From contig NZ_FWXV01000003.1 in the NCBI RefSeq assembly GCF_900176515.1, positions 620,001 to 684,000 on the forward strand: a DNA stretch of 64,000 nucleotides. Reading direction: 5' to 3'. This stretch comes from Kibdelosporangium aridum. GTDB taxonomy: Bacteria > Actinomycetota > Actinomycetes > Mycobacteriales > Pseudonocardiaceae. The position numbers were made by a program, and so were the translations under genes. Shown here in pieces: positions 57,794 to 64,000 of the stretch. A model generated the notes under the pieces. That model was not told the DNA's origin. It made no database searches and saw nothing but the letters and a program-made list of their open reading frames with translations. The first letter of the stretch is position 1, and each line of letters opens with the position of its first letter.

Positions 57794-58855
57794 TCAGTCC
57801 TTCTGGGCTTGGGCGTAAGCCTCGGCAAGCTCGGGGTCGCGGGCGGCGAGCTGATCGGCGAGCTCAGCGACCACGCGACACTGCTTCACCGTAGCGTCAT
57901 CCTGCATCTTGCCGTCGATCATGACCGTTCCAGTGCCGTCGCCCATCTCCCTGATCACGCGGCGTGCCCACGCGACGTCCTCGGGTGAGGGCGAGAAGAC
58001 CTTCTTGGCGATCTTGATCTGCGCCGGGTGCAGGCTCCACGCACCCACGCAGCCCAGGAGGAACGCGTTGCGGAACTGGTCCTCACAGCCGACCGTGTCC
58101 CGAATGTCCCCGAACGGCCCGTAGTACGGAAGGATCCCGTTCGCCGCGCACGCATCGACCATTCGCGCGACGGTATAGTGCCACAGATCCTGCTGATAGG
58201 TCTGCCTGCCGGCAGTGATGTCCTCCCCGACCGGGTCCGTCCGCACCAGGTAGCCGGGGTGCCCGCCGCCGACGCGGGTCGTCTTCATCCGCCTGCTGGC
58301 CGCGAGATCCGCCGGGCCGAGCGAAATGCCCTGCATACGCGGGGAAGCACCGGCGATTTCCTCCACATTGGCCACACCGGTCGCGGTCTCCAGGATGGCG
58401 TGCACCAGGATCGGCCGCTCCAGCCCGGCCTTGGCCTCCAACTGGGCCAGCAGCCGGTCGACGTAGTGGATGTCCTGAGCGCCCTCGACCTTCGGCACGA
58501 TCACCACGTCCAGCTTGTGCCCGATCGCGGGAACCAGCGTCAGCAGGTCGTCCAGCGCCCACGGCGAGTCAAGGCTGTTCATCCGGGTCCACAGCTGCGC
58601 GTCGCCGAAGTCGGTGTTCTTGCCGATCTCGACAAGGCCTTCGCGGGCGACCTCCTTGCGATCGGCCGGGATCGCGTCCTCCAGGTTGCCGACCAGCACG
58701 TCCACCTGGGTGACCAGGTCAGGGACCTTCGCGGCCATCTTGGGGTTGCCGGGGTCGAAGAAGTGCAGCGCACGCGAAGGGCGGAACGGGATCTCCCGCA
58801 CCGGCTGCGGCGCCCCCAGCGCCAACGGCCGGAAGAAGTCCTTCGGCGAACGCAT
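57794..58855 (-). CDS. Mcl-type malyl-CoA/beta-methylmalyl-CoA lyase family
   Basis: HpcH/HpaI lyase of 353 residues, larger than its neighbour. SRALHFFDPGNPKMA, LVGNLEDAIPADRK, VIVPKVEGAQDI, HAILETATGVANVEE and SLGPADLAASRRMK are typical. Such enzymes split malyl-CoA to acetyl-CoA and glyoxylate or methylmalyl-CoA to propionyl-CoA and glyoxylate. Propionyl-CoA from sterols makes the latter attractive. ATG at 58855 with GGAGG five bases upstream is preferred over the adjacent ATG at 58858. Confidence 0.86.
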   Translation of the reverse strand: MRSPKDFFRPLALGAPQPVREIPFRPSRALHFFDPGNPKMAAKVPDLVTQVDVLVGNLEDAIPADRKEVAREGLVEIGKNTDFGDAQLWTRMNSLDSPWALDDLLTLVPAIGHKLDVVIVPKVEGAQDIHYVDRLLAQLEAKAGLERPILVHAILETATGVANVEEIAGASPRMQGISLGPADLAASRRMKTTRVGGGHPGYLVRTDPVGEDITAGRQTYQQDLWHYTVARMVDACAANGILPYYGPFGDIRDTVGCEDQFRNAFLLGCVGAWSLHPAQIKIAKKVFSPSPEDVAWARRVIREMGDGTGTVMIDGKMQDDATVKQCRVVAELADQLAARDPELAEAYAQAQKD

Positions 58856-59001
58856 CATGACCTCCACTCGCTCGGGTTTACCGGAGGGTAACCCGAGCAG
58901 CGGGGTCGTGCCCGCGAGCCGCGTCACAGTAAATCGGTTGCCCAGCTCAGGCGGCTCTGCTGCACTTCCGGCACGCGAAACCTCGACCAAGGAGAGCAGT
59001 A

Positions 59002-59112
59002 GTGCGACTCGCTGCCATGTCCACCCAGACAGGAATTCACCCCTCTCTCAAGGACATGAAGCTTGGTACGCACGCTCAACTTGGGGATCCTCGCGCACGT
59101 CGACGCCGGTAA
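59002..59112 (+). CDS. Possible 36-residue leader ORF upstream of the tet(M)-type gene
   Basis: GTG at 59002 follows AAGGAG at good spacing and runs 36 codons to TAA at 59112, crossing the TTG start of the ribosomal protection gene (59063) in another frame. Product is VRLAAMSTQTGIHP onward, with a basic tail. Leader peptides regulate tet(M) genes by ribosome stalling; translational coupling is also possible. No independent evidence of expression. Confidence 0.4.
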   Translation: MRLAAMSTQTGIHPSLKDMKLGTHAQLGDPRARRRR

Positions 59113-60865
59113 GACCAGCCTGACCGAGCGGCTGCTGCAGCTCGGCGGCGTGATCGACCAGATCGGCCGGGTCGATCACGGCAACACGCAGACCGACTCC
59201 ATGGCGTTGGAGCGGCAACGCGGGATCACCATCAAATCCGCTGTGGTGTCGTTCGTCGTCGACGACGTCACCGTCAATCTGATCGACACACCTGGCCACC
59301 CGGACTTCATTGCCGAGGTCGAGCGCTCGTTGAGCGTGCTCGACGGCGCTGTTCTGGTCATCTCCGCTGTGGAGGGTGTGCAGGCGCAGACTCGCGTGCT
59401 GATGCGTGCGTTGCAGCGCTTGAAAATCCCCACGCTCATCTTCGTGAACAAGATCGACCGCATGGGTGCGCGGCATGACAGTCTGCTCACCGAGATCGCT
59501 GAACGGCTGACTCCGGCGATCGTCCCGGTCGACAGCGACCCCACGGATGTCCTGGCCACGCTGGACGATTCCGTCCTCGTCGGCTACGTCAACGGGTCGC
59601 TTACCGCCGATCATCTGCACAAGTCCTTTGTTTCCCAAGCGAAGCAGGCACGGGCTTATCCGGTGTTCTTCGGCTCGGCCATCACCGGCGCCGGCGTCAA
59701 GGAGCTGATGACCGCGCTGCCCACGTTCCTGCCCTGCGCGCAGGGAGACACCGAAGGCTCCGGAGCGGGTCTGGTGTTCAAAGTGGAACGTGGCGAGCGC
59801 GGCGAGAAGATCGCTTACGTCCGGATGTTCGACGGCACGCTGTGTGTCCGGGATCGAGTCCGGTTCGGCGACCGGGACGGGAAAGTCACCGCGATCAGCG
59901 TGTTCGACCGAGGGCCTGCCATGCCGAGCCCGGCCGTCCGCGCCGGGCAGATCGCGAAGCTCTGGGGACTGGCCGACATCCGGATCGGTGACCAGATCGG
60001 CGAGCAGCACGCTCGTACGGAGCACCACTTCTCGCCGCCGACGCTGGAAACCGTTGTGGTTCCGGCGAATCAGACGCAGCGAGGTGCCATGTACCTCGCT
60101 CTGAGTCAGCTCGCCGAACAGGATCCGTTGATCAACCTGCGGCAGGACGGCGTGATCTCGTTGTACGGCGAGGTGCAGAAGGAAGTCATCCAAGCGACCC
60201 TGCTCAACGACTACGGCATCGCTGTGTCGTTCGAGGAGACCACGACGATCTGCATCGAGCGAGTCGCGGGGACGGGCGAGGCGTTCGAGATCATCAACGA
60301 GGGCGACAACCCTTACCTGGCAACGGTAGGTCTGCGGGTCGAGCCAGGAACGGGGGTGACGTTCCAGTTGGAGGTCGAGCTCGGGTCGATGCCGTCGGCG
60401 TTCTTCAACGCCGTCGAGGAAAGCGTGCACAAGACATTGCGGCACGGACTGCACGGCTGGGAGGTCACCGATGTCGCCGTCACCATGACGCATTCTGGTT
60501 ACTGGGCACGGCAAAGCCACTCCCACGGCACGTTCGACAAGTCGATGTCCAGCACAGCCGGGGATTTCCGGAACTTGACCGCGCTCGTGTTGACCAACGC
60601 GCTCAAGCAAGCAGGAACCGTTGTGTACGAACCCATGCACTCCTACCAGCTGGAAATCCCCGGCGACACGCTTTCCCTGGTACAGCCGGTATTGGTCCGG
60701 CTGCGGGCGTTCCCGCTCAGTTCCACGCCACGGAATTCGTCATACCTCCTGGAAGGCGACATTCCCGCGGCGAAGGTCCATGAGCTGGAACGCCTGCTGC
60801 CGTCATTGACGCGGGGCGAAGGCGTGTTCGAATGCGCCTTCGACCATTACTCGGTCAGCTGTTAG
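59063..60865 (+). CDS. Tet(M)/Otr(A)-type ribosomal protection GTPase
   Basis: EF-G-like translational GTPase of 600 residues that likely displaces tetracycline from the ribosome. G1 AHVDAGKTSLTERLL, G2 RGITIKSA, G3 DTPGHPDF and G4 NKIDRM are intact. The domain IV end has MSSTAGDFRNLTALVLTNALKQAGT, matching the tet(M) loop, preceded by an insertion ARQSHSHGTFDKS absent from classical Tet(M). Shorter than Tet(M) (about 640). Start TTG at 59063 with AAGGA eight bases upstream. Resistance is expected from the family; self-resistance or stress roles are possible. Confidence 0.85.
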   Translation: MVRTLNLGILAHVDAGKTSLTERLLQLGGVIDQIGRVDHGNTQTDSMALERQRGITIKSAVVSFVVDDVTVNLIDTPGHPDFIAEVERSLSVLDGAVLVISAVEGVQAQTRVLMRALQRLKIPTLIFVNKIDRMGARHDSLLTEIAERLTPAIVPVDSDPTDVLATLDDSVLVGYVNGSLTADHLHKSFVSQAKQARAYPVFFGSAITGAGVKELMTALPTFLPCAQGDTEGSGAGLVFKVERGERGEKIAYVRMFDGTLCVRDRVRFGDRDGKVTAISVFDRGPAMPSPAVRAGQIAKLWGLADIRIGDQIGEQHARTEHHFSPPTLETVVVPANQTQRGAMYLALSQLAEQDPLINLRQDGVISLYGEVQKEVIQATLLNDYGIAVSFEETTTICIERVAGTGEAFEIINEGDNPYLATVGLRVEPGTGVTFQLEVELGSMPSAFFNAVEESVHKTLRHGLHGWEVTDVAVTMTHSGYWARQSHSHGTFDKSMSSTAGDFRNLTALVLTNALKQAGTVVYEPMHSYQLEIPGDTLSLVQPVLVRLRAFPLSSTPRNSSYLLEGDIPAAKVHELERLLPSLTRGEGVFECAFDHYSVSC

Positions 60866-61904
60866 ACGGTGTCTCGTCCACGAAGACCTTCGTGACGATC
60901 TTGCCGTCGGCCGTGAGATAGCCGTGCAGCATGCCTGGCGTGCTGTGCGGCGCGTCGAAAGTCCCTTGGCGGTCAAGGGCGATCACGCCGCCCGTGCCGC
61001 CAAGGGCAGGCAGGCGCTTGACGATCACCTCGAACGCGGCGTCGGCAAGGCTCTTGCGACCGAACTCGATCATGTTGGAGATCGTGCTTGCCGCGGCGCC
61101 GCGGATGAACACCTCGCCCTGGCCGGTCGCGCTGATCGCCGCCGTCTCGTTCTTCGCGTACGTGCCCGCGCCGATCACCGGCGAGTCACCGACCCTGCCG
61201 ATCATCTTGTTGGTCAGCCCGCCCGTGGACGTCGCGGCGGAGAGATTGCGACCCTGGTCGACCGCGACCGCGCCGACCGTGCTGTATTCAGCCACCTTGG
61301 GGGCTTGCGGGTTCTTGGCGTTCATCAGCTGGTCCCAGCGCCGCTGAGTCCAGAAGTAGTCCTGGGTCACGGTCTTCAGGCCGTTGCGGGCCGCGAAGTC
61401 GTCCGCGCCTTCACCGGCCAGCAGCACGTGCGGGGACTTCTCCATCACCAGGCGCGCGGCGGAAATCGGGTTCTTGACGCTCTTCACGCCGGCGACCGCA
61501 CCGGCACGAAGATCGTCCCCGCGCATGATCGACGCGTCCAGCTCGTGCCCGGCGTCCTCGGTGAAGACCGCGCCCTTGCCCGCGTTGAACAACTCGTTGT
61601 CTTCGAGGACCTTCACCGCGGCCTCGACGGCGTCCAAGCTCGCGCCGCCGCCACGCAGCACCTGCTCCCCTGCGCGCAACGCCGCAGCGAGCCCGTCCCG
61701 ATAGGCTTTCTCCAGCTCAGGCGGCGTGTCCTTGCGAATCAGCCCGGTGCCCGCGCCGCCGTGCACCGCGAGGATGACGTTGCGGGCATCGGGCTTGGGG
61801 TGTGCGTTGGTTTCCACTTGACCAGTGTGAACAGGTTCGGCACCACTGTGCTGGACGGCCAGGAGCAGCCCGGCCGTCGTGATGAAGGCCAGCAGGAATC
61901 TCAT
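60855..61904 (-). CDS. Exported isoaspartyl peptidase/plant-type asparaginase (Ntn)
   Basis: N-terminal nucleophile hydrolase of 349 residues with a signal peptide (MRFLLAFITTAGLLLAVQ). AVHGGAG starts the fold. Autocleavage gives Thr as the nucleophile in EYSTVGAVAVDQGRN; the GGLTNKMIGRVGDSPVIGAGTYA motif binds the substrate. Removes beta-aspartyl residues or hydrolyses asparagine. Start ATG 61904 has GAGGTGA inside a hairpin stem with the preceding gene's end. Overlaps the convergent GTPase gene by 11 bases. Confidence 0.9.
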   Translation of the reverse strand: MRFLLAFITTAGLLLAVQHSGAEPVHTGQVETNAHPKPDARNVILAVHGGAGTGLIRKDTPPELEKAYRDGLAAALRAGEQVLRGGGASLDAVEAAVKVLEDNELFNAGKGAVFTEDAGHELDASIMRGDDLRAGAVAGVKSVKNPISAARLVMEKSPHVLLAGEGADDFAARNGLKTVTQDYFWTQRRWDQLMNAKNPQAPKVAEYSTVGAVAVDQGRNLSAATSTGGLTNKMIGRVGDSPVIGAGTYAKNETAAISATGQGEVFIRGAAASTISNMIEFGRKSLADAAFEVIVKRLPALGGTGGVIALDRQGTFDAPHSTPGMLHGYLTADGKIVTKVFVDETPSNS

Positions 61905-61907
61905 CGT

Positions 61908-61961
61908 TCACCTCGTGAGCAGAATCGAGGGTAAGTACCCGACGATTCACTCACGAGGTGA
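61908..61961 (-). promoter_or_regulatory. Hairpin linking GH5 stop to the asparaginase ribosome site
   Basis: Arms TCACCTCGTGAG (61961 to 61950 on the minus strand) and CTCACGAGGTGA (61919 to 61908), perfect over 12 bp. Inside are GAATCG/CGATTC and GGGT/ACCC pairs, so most of the 54 bases can pair. The GH5 stop codon sits in the upstream arm and the asparaginase Shine-Dalgarno in the downstream arm. Suggests translation-coupled opening; a terminator reading is the alternative. Confidence 0.7.
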
Positions 61962-63804
61962 CAATCCGGCGGCAGAGCAAAGCGTCGGGTGTTCGGCTGG
62001 ACCCGATCCGTCCGGTGTACGCGACGCCCGCGATGTACTCGTCCGCGGCACACTGGCCCTTGTAGTGGCCGTGCGCGAACTCCCCGCCGCCGGGAGCGCG
62101 GTTGTCGTGGCGGTCGAACCACAGTGTTCGACTCGTCTTGCCCAACGCCTGGGGCGATCGCCCGCAGAGCACCGATGAGAGGGCCGCTCCTCGCACGCTG
62201 TAGCCCACGACATAGTGGTCCGTCGGGCATTGCAGCTTGGTGTACCCGCTGGCCCAGTCAGTGTCCACGTAGGACTCGTTGCGAACGGCTTGATATCCGG
62301 TCGCCCTGCTGGATTCGACGCACAGGCCCCGGTTCCCGGTGTGGCTCAGGCCGGTGAGGCGTTGCCCGTCCGGACACACGCCTTTCCGTGCACCGGAATC
62401 CCAGTCCGGTTGGGCGCGGACCGTCCGGGATTGCTGGAAGTCCGCGTGGTCCAGGGTCAGCATGGACCAGCGCTTGCTCGGTTGCGCGGCCTTCGCAGGT
62501 GCGTTGACCAGCCGCGACCATGCTCCGGCACGCCAGTCGTCGCCGTCGTACAGACCTATGCGTTGACCTGCGGCGTCCCAGTGCAGCAGGCCCCAGCCGT
62601 TGCCCTGCTTGTTGGTGTGGAACCCGACGAGCGGCCAGTACGCGAAGTCCGCGTCGGTCTCGACCAGGTAGTCCACGAACCGCTCGAACCAGGCCCGGGA
62701 CTTGGGATCGGTGTTGCCCCTGCCGCCGACACCGAACTCGCTGATCCACACAGGCGCGGTGAAGTGGTTTCCTGTCTCGGCGGCGACGTAGAACGCTTGC
62801 CGGTACAGGACTTCCCTGAGTTGCTCGGGGCTGAGGTCCTGATAACGCGGATCGCTCGTCTCGCCGGTCCCGGTCGCGCCGGTGTGGTTCGGCCCGGTGT
62901 AACCGTAGAAATGCGCTGAATAGACCAGCTTCCCGGAGTCGACGAGGGTGTGCGACAAGGTGCGCGCGGGTTCCAGCGTCGGCCTGCCGTGCGGGAAGCC
63001 GTCGACCGGGATGCCCGTCCAGTTGATGCCTTCGACGATGATCAGCAGGTCCGGGTTGGCCTCGGTGAGGATCCGGTCACCGACGATCTGGCTGGCCCGC
63101 TGCCAGTCGTGCTGGTTGCCCCAGCCCCAGTTCGGGTCGTCCCACACGGTCCGGCGGACCTCGTTGTACAGGTCCGCACCAACCACGCGTTTGTTCGAGG
63201 CGTACCGGCGGGCCATGAACAGCCAGTCCTCTTCCCACTGCTGGGCTGTCTGACTGGTGTTCCAGCGCTCATTGCCGTCGACCCCGCAGCACCACCGGGA
63301 GGTCGTCGTGTGGTTGTTGAGGATCACCGCGAACCCGCGCTCAGTCAGCCGCTGCACCACGGCGTCGTAGATCTGCAGCGGTGTCTTGCCTTTGAGGTTC
63401 GCGTCGACCGGGCTGGTGACCGGGGTCTGGTCGTGGATCATCTGGTTGGCGAACGGCAGCCTGATGCTGTTCAGGCCGAGTTCGACGAACCCGTCGATGA
63501 TCGTGTCCAGCTTGGCGCGGGTCAGGCCGAGCGGGATCTGGTCGGCTTTCTCGCCGGCGTGGTGGTTGGCGGGATCGTTGATGTCGCCCGACCCGTTCCA
63601 CGTCCCGCTCGCACCGTGCCAGTTGCCGGACTTGAGCTTGAACCGCTTGCCCTGCGCGTCGACGATGTAGCGCCCTTGCGTGCTGAGCGGACCAACCCAG
63701 GTCGGACCAACCCAGTCGAGTTGTGCCGCCCTCCCAGACGGCACAACCACAAGCCCGGCCAGCAGCGTCGCCACCAGAACCTGAACGATCCTCACAATCG
63801 TCAC
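61951..63804 (-). CDS. Secreted GH5 glycoside hydrolase with C-terminal accessory domain
   Basis: Exported 617-residue enzyme: signal peptide (1-26), GH5 barrel (about 40-430) and a C-terminal region of about 150 residues with regularly spaced Cys pairs (VCPDGQRLTGLSHTGNRGLCV; QCPTDHYVVGYSV; QCAADEYIAGVAYT), a repeated Cys-containing unit. Acid/base E215 in DLYNEVRR and nucleophile E356 in WISEFGVGG. Likely an endoglucanase or related beta-glycanase. Transcribed with the downstream asparaginase gene. Confidence 0.86.
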   Translation of the reverse strand: MTIVRIVQVLVATLLAGLVVVPSGRAAQLDWVGPTWVGPLSTQGRYIVDAQGKRFKLKSGNWHGASGTWNGSGDINDPANHHAGEKADQIPLGLTRAKLDTIIDGFVELGLNSIRLPFANQMIHDQTPVTSPVDANLKGKTPLQIYDAVVQRLTERGFAVILNNHTTTSRWCCGVDGNERWNTSQTAQQWEEDWLFMARRYASNKRVVGADLYNEVRRTVWDDPNWGWGNQHDWQRASQIVGDRILTEANPDLLIIVEGINWTGIPVDGFPHGRPTLEPARTLSHTLVDSGKLVYSAHFYGYTGPNHTGATGTGETSDPRYQDLSPEQLREVLYRQAFYVAAETGNHFTAPVWISEFGVGGRGNTDPKSRAWFERFVDYLVETDADFAYWPLVGFHTNKQGNGWGLLHWDAAGQRIGLYDGDDWRAGAWSRLVNAPAKAAQPSKRWSMLTLDHADFQQSRTVRAQPDWDSGARKGVCPDGQRLTGLSHTGNRGLCVESSRATGYQAVRNESYVDTDWASGYTKLQCPTDHYVVGYSVRGAALSSVLCGRSPQALGKTSRTLWFDRHDNRAPGGGEFAHGHYKGQCAADEYIAGVAYTGRIGSSRTPDALLCRRIVTS

Positions 63805-63928
63805 CGTAGTGGTCTAGTCCACCACGAAGAAGAACGGAATGGTTACGACGAGTCGTGAACTAATGCACAGGCACGTGTCCACCGTTCCAGCACCCCGTGT
63901 CCACCACTGCGACACCCTGAGATGCACT

Positions 63929-64000
63929 TTCCGGCACGTCGAGTTGCAGGCAAAGGGAATTTCATGGTGCCGGAATGGTCGACACACCGTGCCGGAATGG
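63929..64000. repeat. Short repeat cluster at the right edge
   Basis: GTGCCGGAATGG occurs at 63967-63978 and 63989-64000; TTCCGGCACG at 63929-63938 is an inverted partial copy. They lie upstream of GH5 and may be operators continuing past the window. Confidence 0.5.

Noticed and set aside
1..64000. CRISPR arrays, insertion sequences, tRNA or rRNA genes
   Set aside because: No periodic repeats, transposase motifs, cloverleaf-like intergenic sequence or rRNA segments were recognised.

Overview
High-GC actinobacterial chromosome, most likely Pseudonocardiales (Amycolatopsis/Kibdelosporangium-like). This rests on base composition, frequent ATGA/GTGA gene overlaps, a Methyltransf_19 (DUF574) methyltransferase, a Ser/Thr kinase, an ECF sigma factor, and a steroid-catabolic gene set whose local order matches the Mycobacterium/Rhodococcus KstR and KstR2 regulons. 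Genus cannot be fixed from sequence alone. Family names come from reading translations and motifs; no database search was run.

Layout. (1) 1-5977: C/D-ring (HIP) catabolism: ipdF-like SDR (partial), fadE30, divergent fadD3, an enoyl-CoA hydratase, fadE31 and a short acyl-CoA dehydrogenase, with a KstR2-type operator between fadE30 and fadD3. (2) 6012-8039: ECF sigma factor, a membrane-anchored partner and a secreted esterase. (3) 8320-16425: BASS transporter, FAD/Fe-S 2-hydroxyacid dehydrogenase, serine/alanine-glyoxylate aminotransferase, MatC-like dicarboxylate carrier, class III CoA transferase and a crotonase. (4) 16422-18995: methyltransferase and Ser/Thr kinase. (5) 19081-23558: a short acyl-CoA dehydrogenase behind a KstR2-like palindrome, then hsaADCB (A/B-ring cleavage) behind two KstR boxes. 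(6) 23749-26353: small CxxC protein and an EtfD-like membrane Fe-S oxidoreductase. (7) 26444-29808: secreted GH16-like enzyme and a CBM32-PL7-PL6 alginate-lyase fusion. (8) 29816-33754: TetR/MMPL exporter pair and an unknown membrane protein. (9) 33846-43133: hsaEGF with a KstD-like flavoprotein, divergent from kstD-kshA-orf96-kshB-maoC. (10) 43120-51080: L,D-transpeptidase, then the side-chain operon chsE3-chsE1-chsE2-chsH2-chsH1-ltp2 divergent from kstR. (11) 51077-64000: MocR and DJ-1/PfpI genes, acyl-CoA dehydrogenase/SDR/TetR, a decayed methyltransferase, cupin/TetR, two CitE/Mcl-type lyases, a tet(M)-type GTPase with a possible leader ORF, a plant-type asparaginase and a GH5 glycosidase.

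How it works together. Sterol side-chain shortening (ChsE3, ChsE1E2, ChsH1H2, Ltp2) gives C19 steroids. KstD and KshAB open ring B. HsaAB and HsaC hydroxylate and cleave ring A, and HsaD releases a dienoate handled by HsaEFG. The HIP remainder is activated by FadD3 and degraded by FadE30, IpdF and related enzymes. Reducing equivalents from the many acyl-CoA dehydrogenases plausibly reach the quinone pool through EtfD. ipdAB, echA20, fadA6, cyp125, mce4 and kstR2 are not in the window.

There is no gene-free stretch over 300 bases. The longest gaps are 8040-8319, 23501-23748 and 58856-59062, and each holds regulatory signals listed below. No rRNA, tRNA, CRISPR array, insertion sequence or prophage was seen.
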